From Methanomicrobium sp. (GTDB lineage Archaea > Halobacteriota > Methanomicrobia > Methanomicrobiales > Methanomicrobiaceae): DNA of 33,652 nucleotides. Positions 24,415 through 32,440 of this stretch are shown here, in pieces. A model generated the notes under the pieces. The model was not told the DNA's origin, searched no databases, and saw only the letters and a list, made by a program, of their open reading frames with translations. The position numbers and the translations under genes are program-made. The stretch's first letter is position 1, and each line of letters starts with the position of its first letter. The stretch lies in the NCBI GenBank assembly GCA_017412625.1, contig JAFPWZ010000055.1:1-33652 (forward strand). Direction: 5' to 3'.

Positions 24415-25998
24415 TTGAGTTATCTGACGTCAAAAGTACGGGTCGGCGGTCAGCTCTATCATCTGACAATGGATGAAAGCAAACTGAGGCTGGATCTTGC
24501 CGCAGGCGGAGTTGAACCCTACGAATATCCGTATGATGTAATAAAAAGCGCAAAGGCGGTCGCAAACGGCTATTACGAGCCGTGCATCGAGGTTACGGTC
24601 TGTTATAACCTCAATGAGACCGCGTCCATGACAATGACCTTTGATTTCGACGAGGAGCGTGACAATGTATTAAGGCAGATCCTCTCGGTAACCGGAAACA
24701 ACGGCGGCGGTTATCAGCAGGCACCCGCGGCGGCAGGATTCGGGCAGACACAGGCTAATTACGGTCAGGACATGTACGGGCAGAACGCTTCCGGCGGTTA
24801 CGGACAGTCCCGGCAGTATTCCGGCGGCTACGGAAACAGTTCGCACGGAAACAGTTCGGGTTATTCGGATAACTACGGGCAGGGCGGTCAGAATTACGGA
24901 GATAATTACGGTCAGAACAATCAGCAGTATTCGAACAATCAGCAGTATCCGAACAGTCAGCCGTATAATGAATACTCTGACGAAAATACCGATGTCTACG
25001 GCGCCAACCGTTCCGGCGGCTACGGCGGTTACAATGACGGCATGAACGGCTACGGATCCGACGGAGGCTACGGTAACGGCGGTTACGGCAACGACAGCTA
25101 CGGCAACGGTTATCAGGACGGTTATTCGCAGAACAACTCCGGCAATTACTCAAATTACTCCGACAACTATTCGAACAATTACTCCGACAATTACTCCGAC
25201 AATTACGGCAATAACGGAAACAATTACTCCGATAATTATCGCGATAACTATCGGGATGGCTACTCCGACAATTATTCCGACCGCTACTCCGACGGCGGCT
25301 ACGGTAACGGCGATTACGACCGCTACGGCGGCAGAGGCGGCAGGGGAGATGAATACGAACGCGGTTATGACTCCGGTTACGGATCGTCGTATGATTCCGG
25401 ACGGCAGTCTTTCGGCGAATACAAATACTCGCAGGGATCGCTCTCGTTTCCCCAGAAGATAATTGGTTTTATCCGATACCCGTCCGAGACGTTTGAGTCC
25501 TCCAATTCGGACAGCACGGTTTCGGTTCTGATATACGGCATTCTTATGCTGGTTCTGTTCTCGGTTGTAAACGTGGTAATTGCCGCTGTCATCGGTTCGT
25601 CTGCAGCGCCGAAGAACGCGATATTCGGCGCCCTGCTCTCAAACGGCGGCGAACTCGTCAGGCTTATCCTCGAGTATCTGATATTCTCGATAATCTGTCT
25701 GCTCGTATACGGCATTCTGGTATTCCTGCTCACAAAGATTACGGGTCAGGGGCTCAGCATTCAGGAATCGCTTCACACGACGATTTATTCGTCAACGGCG
25801 CTCGGAACAGTCGGGCTTATTCCGCTTATCGGAATCTTCATAGCGCCGCTCTTCCTTATCTTCCTTCAGATAAAGGGACTCATGGCGGGATATGTTCAGG
25901 ATATCAAATTCGCGGTAATTGCGGCTGTGGTGCCCGCGATTATCATGTTCGCGGTCTTCTACTATGTTGTTGTCAGCGGCGAGGTGGCATTTATATGA
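24415..25998 (+). CDS. Yip1-like membrane protein with long Gly/Tyr/Asn/Gln prion-like region (cassette copy 2)
   Basis: A 527-residue paralog of the protein at 22178. The N-terminal domain (1-93) shares VGGQLYHLTMDESKLRL and VEPYEYPYDVI with copy 1. Residues 95-345 are a very long low-complexity region of Gly, Tyr, Asn, Ser, Asp and Gln, with NYSDNY and GYGN repeats and one RGG-like patch, GGRGGRGDEYERG; the composition is like that of eukaryotic prion-like and FUS-type domains. After IRYPSETFE the Yip1-like membrane domain follows with LIPLIGIFIAPLFLIFLQIKG, closely matching copy 1. I used the TTG start because GGGATGGT is well placed and no ATG is in frame. The stop overlaps the next gene as ATGA. 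Function unknown. Confidence 0.85.
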   Translation: MSYLTSKVRVGGQLYHLTMDESKLRLDLAAGGVEPYEYPYDVIKSAKAVANGYYEPCIEVTVCYNLNETASMTMTFDFDEERDNVLRQILSVTGNNGGGYQQAPAAAGFGQTQANYGQDMYGQNASGGYGQSRQYSGGYGNSSHGNSSGYSDNYGQGGQNYGDNYGQNNQQYSNNQQYPNSQPYNEYSDENTDVYGANRSGGYGGYNDGMNGYGSDGGYGNGGYGNDSYGNGYQDGYSQNNSGNYSNYSDNYSNNYSDNYSDNYGNNGNNYSDNYRDNYRDGYSDNYSDRYSDGGYGNGDYDRYGGRGGRGDEYERGYDSGYGSSYDSGRQSFGEYKYSQGSLSFPQKIIGFIRYPSETFESSNSDSTVSVLIYGILMLVLFSVVNVVIAAVIGSSAAPKNAIFGALLSNGGELVRLILEYLIFSIICLLVYGILVFLLTKITGQGLSIQESLHTTIYSSTALGTVGLIPLIGIFIAPLFLIFLQIKGLMAGYVQDIKFAVIAAVVPAIIMFAVFYYVVVSGEVAFI

Positions 25999-26711
25999 AC
26001 GGCAATATTTTGAACGGCAAAAAAATGAACGGTAATATTCCTGAAAAAACGAAAGGCAATGCGGGAAGACTGGCTGCAGGAACCTTGCTTATCCTCATGC
26101 TCCTCGGAGTTCTGATATTCTCGCTTGCGGCTGCACCGGTATCGGCGGAACTGTCCCCTAAAATCGGATATGAACTCTATCAGATAAAACTCTCCGACTG
26201 GGCGGGTTATCCCGACTATGTGAAGTATTCGCGATATGACAAGATATACGAGCTTTGTCTGTACGATAAGGCGGGCAGTTCCGTTAAATCAAGATCATGG
26301 TCGGTGGACGATCCTTACTGGACTTCATCGAGCAAGGAGAAATTTTCGGTTATCTATACCCCGGATGATGTTCAAAAAATGAAGGGCAAGGTGAAGGTAA
26401 AGCTCGTCAACATCGGCAGCGGCGGCGACTACGGAGAAGCCGAGGAATACATTTACCTTACCGAAGAAGCATCGTGGGGCGGTTTTGTCATATATGACCT
26501 GACCCCGGAGCCTACGGCGACACCGACGCCGGTTCCCACGCCGACACCCACACCTGCACCGACACCGGTGCCGACACCGACGCCGGAGCCTACGCCGACG
26601 GCATCACATGTATTGAAACTGCCTGTTTCAAGTGAGATGACAAAACTTCAGGATACATTCTCGTCCTATATCGAGCTGCTGAAGACGCTGTTCGGCTTAA
26701 ATAAAAAATAA
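25995..26711 (+). CDS. secreted protein with short Pro/Thr stalk (cassette copy 2)
   Basis: A 238-residue homolog of the exported protein at 23359. The N-terminus carries a duplicated MNGNI peptide before the hydrophobic signal segment (about residues 26-47, cleavage after PVSA). The mature domain shares [20 protein letters not shown] with copy 1 and ends [14 protein letters not shown] stalk of about 40 residues ([17 protein letters not shown] and similar) is much shorter than that of copy 1. The C-terminal segment [20 protein letters not shown], then [12 protein letters not shown], is amphipathic. An internal ATG at codon 11 is also possible, but the ATGA overlap favours the first. Presumed to act at the cell surface together with the Yip1-like protein encoded before it. 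Confidence 0.85.
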   Translation: MNGNILNGKKMNGNIPEKTKGNAGRLAAGTLLILMLLGVLIFSLAAAPVSAELSPKIGYELYQIKLSDWAGYPDYVKYSRYDKIYELCLYDKAGSSVKSRSWSVDDPYWTSSSKEKFSVIYTPDDVQKMKGKVKVKLVNIGSGGDYGEAEEYIYLTEEASWGGFVIYDLTPEPTATPTPVPTPTPTPAPTPVPTPTPEPTPTASHVLKLPVSSEMTKLQDTFSSYIELLKTLFGLNKK

Positions 26712-26742
26712 ATCTCAAAAATCTTTTTTACTGTTTTATCGT

Positions 26743-27954
26743 TCACTCTTTTCCGCCTTTTGCCGTGAGAATTATCGTTACGCATACCGTCAGGCATAGT
26801 AATGCCGTTGCGAGAAAAGCCTGCGGATAGGAACTTTCGGCAAGGATACCGGCCGCAAACGGCATGAATGCCATACCCGCGTATCCGAAGAGGTTGTATA
26901 TTCCGAGGACAGCTCCCTGCCCGTATTTTGTCTTTGAGAGGTAATCGACCTGGGCAATCGTGACCGTGCCGTATGCGGCGCCGATGCCGATGAAGAGCAC
27001 TCCGGCCGCAATCAGGCTTCCCGTGTTTCCCGCGGGTATAAACATGAGTATGAGGACAAGTGCGGCTATGATAAGAGCGCCGGCAGGTATCTCAAACCGG
27101 AGATCCCTTCCGGCTCTTCGCGATGCGCAGAGCGATCCCGTTATGGTGCCGATGTCCATGAGCCCTATCAGTATTCCGGCGGCAAGAGCGCTTATGCCCG
27201 AAAATCCGGGGTATATCGAGATTACGACACCCGTTGTGCCGGAGAGGACCGCGACCGAGAAGAAGAGCACAAGGAATCCGAGTATTATCTCCGCAATTTC
27301 CGAAAGCTTCGGCTTATCCGCGGCATCGGTTTTTACAGCGGCGGCGAGGTTCCTGCGTATCGTGCCCAAAGAGAGCATCAGCGCAAGGGTTGCGAGAACC
27401 GTGAATATGAGCACGCCCGTCATTAGGCTGTAGCCGCTGAAGTATCCGGTCAGGACAAGACTGCTCAGAAATCCGAGATTTATGCAGGCGAAGTAGTAGC
27501 CCGAGATTTTTTTGTGCTCTTCCTGCTCGTTTATCCACGCAAGTGCGGATGCCACAAAGAGTCCAGCACCGATACCTTCGGCAAAGCGTGCCGCCGCAAT
27601 CATGTAAGGGTTTGTCAGCAGAATCATTGCTATGCCTGCGATAACGGTCAGAATCAGACCCGCATGTATGGGCAAGGTTCTGCCGACCCTGTCGGAGATC
27701 ATACCCGCGGGAAGGACGGTAAGAAAAGCGCCGAGGAAATAGGCGGAATAGATTATGCCCTGGATCTGCGGAGAATCCTTCGCAAGCAGATTGAGAACGG
27801 GCACTACGGCGTTTGACATCGCCATTACCGCGAATGCGCCGGCAAGTACGGTGATGACGACAGCAGTCTTTCCGCGGGTTTTTACGCCTGTCTTTCCGCT
27901 GTTATTCCCTCCGATATTTCCGCCGGTCTCTGCGCAGGTATTTCCGCTCTTCAT
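26743..27954 (-). CDS. major facilitator superfamily transporter
   Basis: A 403-residue integral membrane protein with about 12 membrane segments. The MFS motif A is visible after helix 2 (AGMISDRVGR), and a related motif appears in the second half around SLCASRRAGRDLRF. The first 25 residues are a Gly/Asn/Thr/Lys-rich repeat-like stretch before the first helix, and the true start could lie slightly inside it. Substrate cannot be deduced; drug or metabolite efflux is the usual role of this group. It is convergent with the second cassette, only 31 bases away, and its upstream region carries the 11-base repeat at 28057-28108. Confidence 0.88.
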   Translation of the reverse strand: MKSGNTCAETGGNIGGNNSGKTGVKTRGKTAVVITVLAGAFAVMAMSNAVVPVLNLLAKDSPQIQGIIYSAYFLGAFLTVLPAGMISDRVGRTLPIHAGLILTVIAGIAMILLTNPYMIAAARFAEGIGAGLFVASALAWINEQEEHKKISGYYFACINLGFLSSLVLTGYFSGYSLMTGVLIFTVLATLALMLSLGTIRRNLAAAVKTDAADKPKLSEIAEIILGFLVLFFSVAVLSGTTGVVISIYPGFSGISALAAGILIGLMDIGTITGSLCASRRAGRDLRFEIPAGALIIAALVLILMFIPAGNTGSLIAAGVLFIGIGAAYGTVTIAQVDYLSKTKYGQGAVLGIYNLFGYAGMAFMPFAAGILAESSYPQAFLATALLCLTVCVTIILTAKGGKE

Positions 27955-28056
27955 CTCCGAAATCCTATGAGGATATAGGGTATTTCAGATATTTAATGCT
28001 TTGAGATGTTTGAGATGGTTGAGAAGTTTACGAAAGAGAAAAAGTGTGGTTTTCGG

Positions 28057-28108
28057 GTTATGATTAGGTTATGATTCGGTTTTGATTTGTTATGATTGTC
28101 TTATGATT
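28057..28108. repeat. five-copy repeat of GTTATGATT at about 11-base period
   Basis: GTTATGATT at 28057, 28068 and 28089, with variants GTTTTGATT at 28079 and CTTATGATT at 28100. The steps are 11, 11, 10 and 11 bases. The block lies in the 227-base gap between the MFS gene (whose upstream region this is) and the end of the aCPSF1 gene. It resembles the 11-base blocks at 7330 and 11046. Confidence 0.85.
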
Positions 28109-28181
28109 CGGTGGGATTTGTTTCGGATATTTTTCAGTTCGGGTATTTTAAGCGGTATTTTTTCAGTTCGTTTTTTCGGAA

Positions 28182-30068
28182 TCATACCATGCGGTATGTC
28201 TCGAGATTCTTGGGGGAGTGGGTCTCGATTCTGAACCGCTTGTAGATTGAGCTTGCGAGATCGATTGTGTTCTTCTCTTCGCCGTGGATGGTGAAGATTC
28301 TCTCCGGTCTCGGGTTGAGATGGTTGACCCATGCCATGAGCTGTTTTCTGTCGGAGTGACCGGAGAATCCGTCGACGGTGTGAATCTCGAGGTTAAGGAT
28401 GATGGTCTCGCGTCTTCCCATCGGCACCTCCTTCCAGCCCTTCTGGATTCTGCGACCGATTGTTCCGTCCGCCTGATAACCGACGAAAACAAGGCTGTTC
28501 TGCTCATAGGGAGCAAGACCGTAGAGGTATTCCATGACCGGACCGCCGTTTAACATACCGCTCGTGGTGATGATGATACAGGGGTCGCCGCCTATGACTT
28601 CCTGCCTTATTGCGGGTGAGTCGACCTGCACGAAGCATTCGGCAAGGAAGGGGTTGTGACCTTCCTGGAAGATCTCTTTTCTGAGGTCGGGGTTTAAGTA
28701 TTCGGGGTAGGTTGTGTGAATCGCGGTTGCCTCTTTGATCATGCCGTCAAGGTAGACCTTGACTTTGGGAATCTTTTCAAGGCGCATTCCCTCCTCGATT
28801 GCCAGCATGACCTCCTGTGATCTGCCGACCGCGAACGCCGGAATAATCACTTTGCCGCCGCGTTTGATGGTCTCGTTGATTATCTCGTAGAGTTTTGTCT
28901 CGGCATCGGCCATGGACGGCTGGATATCCTCCGAGCCGCCGTATGTGCTCTCCATAAAGACGGTCTCGAGGCGCGGGAACTGCGAGGTTGCCGGTCCGAA
29001 GAGTCTTGTCTTGCCGTAGTTGAAGTCGCCGGTGAAGGCGATATTGTAGAGACCGTCGCCGATGTGGAAGTGTGCGATTGCCGAGCCGAGGATATGTCCT
29101 GCGTTATGGTAGGTGAGCTTGACGTCGGGGGCGATATCGGTGACACTGCCGTAGTTGAGGGTTATCGAGCGCTTTAGGTATTCCTGGACTTCTTTTGAGG
29201 AATACGGCACCTGATTTGCGTCGTTTACCGCTACATTGAGGTAATCGAGCTGTAGCATGACGGCAAGATCTCTTGTTGCCGGCGTGCTGTAGACGGGTCC
29301 CTGATATCCGTATTTGTAGAGGAGAGGAATCAGACCGCAGTGGTCGAGATGTGCGTGCGTGAGAACGACGGCATCGAGGGTGTTGAGCGGGTATATCTCG
29401 GGGACGTAGAGGTAGGGAACGCCGTCACTGCCGGGCTTGTCGCCGCAGTCGATGAGAATCTTGCTCTCCGGCGTTGTCAGGAGGAATGCCGCGCGTCCTA
29501 CCTCGCGGCAGCAGCCGAGTGTGGTCACGCGGAGCCATCTGTCCTTGCTTGTGATGTCGCGGTGAATCCTTCTTCCGATTGTTCTTAAGAATTCCTTTCT
29601 CTCGTCCTTGAACGCTCTGAGATACTGCCTTGTCTGTTTGACGGTGACGCTCTCTATGGGGGGCGTTCGCACGACCTTTGGCGTCCAGCCTATCTCCTTT
29701 GTGATGTCGCGGAGGGTTGCGCCGTTCTTTCCTATGACGACGCCGGGCTTTTCGGCCTCGATTAAGACCTCTCCCGTGTCGGGGTCGAAGAACATGTCGG
29801 TGATTCCCGCGCCTTCGGGGACAACGGCGTTTATCTTCGTTGTCGCCTTCTCGGGGTCTTCGAGGATATTGGGTCTTACGACTATGCGTTTTCTTAAATC
29901 CCGCGCAAGGATTTTGATAAGGTCCGCCTCGTCGGCGAATTTCTTGGGGTCGTCGGTGTAGATAACCAGTTCGGGACCTTCGAATTCGACGTCCGAGACA
30001 TTGATTCCTGCCGGTACTTTGGAGTTAATCTTATCTTTTAGCTCTTTGAGCCTGTCTTCAATCAGCAT
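28182..30068 (-). CDS. aCPSF1, KH-domain beta-CASP ribonuclease
   Basis: A 628-residue archaeal CPSF73 homolog, the endo/exonuclease that cuts mRNA 3' ends at U-rich sites and drives transcription termination. Two N-terminal KH-like domains include VVIGKNGATLRDI (about 112-124). The metallo-beta-lactamase core has THAHLDHCGLIP (HxHxDH), AGHILGSAIAHF and TGDFNYG. The beta-CASP insert region includes FMESTYGG, AVGRSQEVML, TTSGMLNGGP and the final-metal motifs FSGHSDR and TIHGEEKN. Length is the family norm. It follows psmB on the same strand after 30 bases; the psmB-aCPSF1 neighbourhood is common in Euryarchaeota. The T-rich terminators seen elsewhere in this window are likely substrates. Confidence 0.97.
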   Translation of the reverse strand: MLIEDRLKELKDKINSKVPAGINVSDVEFEGPELVIYTDDPKKFADEADLIKILARDLRKRIVVRPNILEDPEKATTKINAVVPEGAGITDMFFDPDTGEVLIEAEKPGVVIGKNGATLRDITKEIGWTPKVVRTPPIESVTVKQTRQYLRAFKDERKEFLRTIGRRIHRDITSKDRWLRVTTLGCCREVGRAAFLLTTPESKILIDCGDKPGSDGVPYLYVPEIYPLNTLDAVVLTHAHLDHCGLIPLLYKYGYQGPVYSTPATRDLAVMLQLDYLNVAVNDANQVPYSSKEVQEYLKRSITLNYGSVTDIAPDVKLTYHNAGHILGSAIAHFHIGDGLYNIAFTGDFNYGKTRLFGPATSQFPRLETVFMESTYGGSEDIQPSMADAETKLYEIINETIKRGGKVIIPAFAVGRSQEVMLAIEEGMRLEKIPKVKVYLDGMIKEATAIHTTYPEYLNPDLRKEIFQEGHNPFLAECFVQVDSPAIRQEVIGGDPCIIITTSGMLNGGPVMEYLYGLAPYEQNSLVFVGYQADGTIGRRIQKGWKEVPMGRRETIILNLEIHTVDGFSGHSDRKQLMAWVNHLNPRPERIFTIHGEEKNTIDLASSIYKRFRIETHSPKNLETYRMV

Positions 30069-30098
30069 AAAAAAACAAATCCTAAAAAAAGAAAAAAA

Positions 30099-30719
30099 TC
30101 AGTTGGTTATTCCTTTTTTGCTTACTTCTTCGTATTTGTCTTTGGTTATGGATACAATGCAGATATCCTCGCCGGATGCGGAATCCCTTCTCATTGCGGA
30201 GGTGATTGCGCGTGCCGCAAGTGCGGTCGCCTCCTTCTCGCTGATTCCTTTCTTGTATCTGTCTTCGAGAACGCCGTATGCGAAGGGCGATCCCGAACCC
30301 GTTGCGACAAAGTCCTCTTCGGGCGAGGCTCCGCCCATTGCGTCCACGGAGTAGATGGACGGACCGTTTTTGTCGACGCCGCCGACAAGGAGCTGGACGT
30401 AGTAGGGCATCATCCTGTGCTGGTTGAGCACATTGCTTAAGAGCGATGCGGAAGCGCCGACCGTCATCTGTCTGCTCCTTCTGATATTGTAGAGGCTGCT
30501 CTCGACCTGCATCAGACGTGCAAGCTGCTGTGCGTCGCCGACGCCGCCTGCCGTTGTCATACCGATTCTGTCCGAGATCTGATAGACTTTCTTTGCCGTC
30601 TTGCTGGCAATCATGTTACCCATGGTGGCACGTCTTTCCGTGGCGAGGATTACTCCGCCGTCAAAGATGATGCCTACGGTTGTGGTTCCTTTTAAAATAT
30701 CCGAGTTTTCCTGTTGCAT
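30099..30719 (-). CDS. psmB: proteasome beta subunit
   Basis: A 206-residue 20S proteasome catalytic subunit. An 11-residue propeptide ([11 protein letters not shown]) is removed to expose the nucleophilic threonine of TTTVGII. Counting from that threonine, Glu17 lies in ATERRATMG and the catalytic Lys33 in KTAKK, as in the Thermoplasma enzyme; [10 protein letters not shown] and [11 protein letters not shown] are further family motifs. GGGGAGTG lies eight to ten bases before the ATG on the minus strand as ribosome site. It is the first gene of the unit with aCPSF1. The alpha subunit is not in the window. Confidence 0.98.
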   Translation of the reverse strand: MQQENSDILKGTTTVGIIFDGGVILATERRATMGNMIASKTAKKVYQISDRIGMTTAGGVGDAQQLARLMQVESSLYNIRRSRQMTVGASASLLSNVLNQHRMMPYYVQLLVGGVDKNGPSIYSVDAMGGASPEEDFVATGSGSPFAYGVLEDRYKKGISEKEATALAARAITSAMRRDSASGEDICIVSITKDKYEEVSKKGITN

Positions 30720-31107
30720 TCTAAAACACTCCCCGATTCAAGGATTTCATCAGTAATTCAGTAAGTTTGCGGGATTTTTCAGAGTTTTGGGTTTTGTAGT
30801 GTTTGTCGGGTTTTGTCTGGTTTTTCAGAGTTTTGCGGGATTTCGCAGGGTTCCGTAATAAGTTTTGGAGCAGTTTATTCTTTGGTAATTCAGGTCAAAA
30901 GATATCACAGAAGACTGCACGGGTTTTAACCCGCAGTGCCACGCTTCCCCGCTTTGCTTTCGCTTTACGCGCTTTGGGGAGTCGCGGCATTAAAATTTAA
31001 TAAATCCCTTTCATTTCTCCGAAAAACTGATTAACGATATTGAAAGATCTTTCCGGAAAAATGAATTGTATGGATTTGATTAAATCAGTATTTACTTATT
31101 AATGCGT
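30720..31107. other. intergenic region upstream of psmB with direct repeats
   Basis: No credible gene in these 388 bases. It holds the psmB ribosome site at its left end and a direct repeat TTTTTCAGAGTTTTG at 30775-30789 and 30821-30835. Two consecutive GC-rich inverted repeats (30914-30989) are described separately. TTATTAATGC occurs at 31096 and again at 31113, the second copy being the end of the CBS gene, which looks like a small duplication of that gene's 3' end. A plus-strand frame across the palindromes has no family character. Confidence 0.6.
30914..30989. repeat. GC-rich double palindromic element
   Basis: Two adjoining hairpins in otherwise A/T-rich spacer. The first (30914-30937) pairs ACTGC with GCAGT and GGGT with ACCC around a TTTA loop. 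The second (30937-30989) pairs TGCC, CG and TCCCC on the left with GGGGA, CG and GGCA on the right around a loop of about 25 bases. Sharp edges in base composition suggest an inserted repeat element or a structured RNA rather than ordinary spacer. Confidence 0.6.
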
Positions 31108-31926
31108 TTAGTTTATTAATGCTTTGATAACATCGCGGTCAAAGAGCATTGCAACCATCTTTCTGTTGCCGTTGATGACAGGCAGCTGGTCGACTCTCGA
31201 GCGCTTCATCTTAAGGGCACATTCGCTGAGCTCCGCGTTCTGCGGGACTGCGACGACGTCCTTTATCATTGCGTCCTTCACGAGTTTGTCGGGAAGCTGG
31301 ACCTTTGAGATTCCGAACGAGATTGTGTGCATGTCGCGGATGCTCTCCCATGTCCATTCGTCGTCGTCGGTTCCCGTCGAGAGGTCGCTTACCTCGACGC
31401 TGTCCTCGATGAGTGCGTTCTTGATGAGGTCGCGCTCGGAGATGATTCCGGTGAGGATGGCATCTTTGTTCAGAATGGGGATGGAGTCGTATCCGGACAT
31501 CTCCATGATGCTTCCTACAAGCGGGAGCGGTGTGTTGTCCCAGAGCGCGAAGGTCTGCTTTGTGTAGCCGTCTTTGATGGGTGTCTTGATCTTCATCTGC
31601 GCAACCGCGCCGATAAGGTCGGCGACACTCAGGATTCCGACGAGTTTGCCGTCTTCGACAACCGGAAGCCTTCTGAACTTGTTCTTTGTCATTATCCTTG
31701 CGGCTTCGTTAATGGTTGAGTCCGGCGATATCGTGACCGGATCGGCGGTCATGAGTATGCTGAGCTGTGTCTCGTCGGATTTTCTCAGGAGATCCTTTCT
31801 TGTAATGATTCCGACAAGTTTGCCGTCTTTTGTTACCGGTACGCCGCTGATTCCCGTTCTCTTCAGAATTCTGAGTACGTCGTCTCTGCTTCCCGGAGTT
31901 TCCACCGATACTACATCGTCGACCAT
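31108..31926 (-). CDS. four-CBS-domain protein
   Basis: A protein of 272 residues made of four CBS domains, usually arranged as two Bateman modules that bind adenine nucleotides or SAM. Each repeat has the V-V-V...G-L-V-G-I-I-T-RDL pattern: SGVPVTKDGKLVGIITRKDL, RRLPVVEDGKLVGILSVADL, DSIPILNKDAILTGIISERD and DQLPVINGNRKMVAMLFDRD. The ATG at 31926 has no ribosome site at the right distance and begins inside what is normally the first strand. The frame stays open upstream as IIEEKLVRDYM, with GGTGGTGA directly before ATT ATA (31951-31956), so the real start may be a non-canonical codon there. It follows the Usp gene closely, suggesting a shared energy- or stress-sensing transcript. Confidence 0.9.
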   Translation of the reverse strand: MVDDVVSVETPGSRDDVLRILKRTGISGVPVTKDGKLVGIITRKDLLRKSDETQLSILMTADPVTISPDSTINEAARIMTKNKFRRLPVVEDGKLVGILSVADLIGAVAQMKIKTPIKDGYTKQTFALWDNTPLPLVGSIMEMSGYDSIPILNKDAILTGIISERDLIKNALIEDSVEVSDLSTGTDDDEWTWESIRDMHTISFGISKVQLPDKLVKDAMIKDVVAVPQNAELSECALKMKRSRVDQLPVINGNRKMVAMLFDRDVIKALIN

Positions 31927-31949
31927 GTAGTCTCTGACTAATTTTTCCT

Positions 31950-32381
31950 CTATAATCTCACCACCAGAGTTGATATGTTGCTGTGACGGATGACAAATTC
32001 CGTGACACTGCCGAGTAATAATTTTTCAATGTTGCTTTTGCCGGTAGAGCCCATGACGATTAAGTCGGCACCGAGTTCTTCGGCATATTTTGTTATTTCT
32101 TTGCCTGCGTGACCTGATTTGATCACGGCATTGAATTTGGCGTTTCGGGATTCCGCGGTCTTTTCATAGTCCGAAAGAATCTCTCTGCCTATTGATTCGA
32201 ATCTGTTGTAAAGTGTTGCTTTGTCGTTGTCAGGCGGCAGGTCGTCTAAGCCCCCGTTTTCGACGACGTAGATTGCATTGACCGTTGCCCCCGGGTATGC
32301 TTTTGCTTCTCCGAGTGCGGCTTCAAATGCTTTTCTGCCTGATTCCGAACCATCAATTGCTACGAGAATATTGTTGAACAT
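31950..32381 (-). CDS. universal stress protein (UspA family)
   Basis: A 143-residue single-domain Usp. It opens MFNNILVAIDGSESGRKAFE and carries the ATP-binding motif G-x2-G-x9-G-S/T as MGSTGKSNIEKLLLGSVTEF near the end. It probably binds ATP and works in stress or energy-state signalling. The acidic segment ENGGLDDLPPDNDK is a surface loop. A strong ribosome site AGGGAGGT lies six bases before the ATG, and a TATA element is placed for a leader of about 25 bases. The CBS gene follows within about 23 bases; Usp-CBS pairs are common in archaea. Confidence 0.95.
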   Translation of the reverse strand: MFNNILVAIDGSESGRKAFEAALGEAKAYPGATVNAIYVVENGGLDDLPPDNDKATLYNRFESIGREILSDYEKTAESRNAKFNAVIKSGHAGKEITKYAEELGADLIVMGSTGKSNIEKLLLGSVTEFVIRHSNISTLVVRL

Positions 32382-32386
32382 GTAAT

Positions 32387-32439
32387 ACCTCCCTAAAATT
32401 GACTGAACAATTTTATTTTTTTTTGTTTAAAATATATTC
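32387..32439 (-). promoter_or_regulatory. promoter and ribosome site of the usp-CBS unit
   Basis: On the minus strand ATATATTTTAAAC (about 32426-32438) is a good TATA element, and AGGGAGGT (32387-32394) is a near-perfect Shine-Dalgarno sequence six bases before the usp ATG. Predicted transcription start is about 32407. Confidence 0.6.
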
Positions 32440-32440
32440 T

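Noticed and set aside
24755-25153. Long minus-strand frame rich in Arg, Ser and Cys opposite the low-complexity gene
   Set aside because: It is the complement of the Tyr/Asn/Gly codon repeats on the plus strand; no family character, no ribosome site.
28057-28108. Possible CRISPR array
   Set aside because: Units are only 9-11 bases and there are no spacers of 30-40 bases; the same holds for the blocks at 7330 and 11046.
30803-31000. 65-codon plus-strand frame across the palindromic element
   Set aside because: The reading arises from the palindromes and T/G-rich repeats; no start signal or domain.
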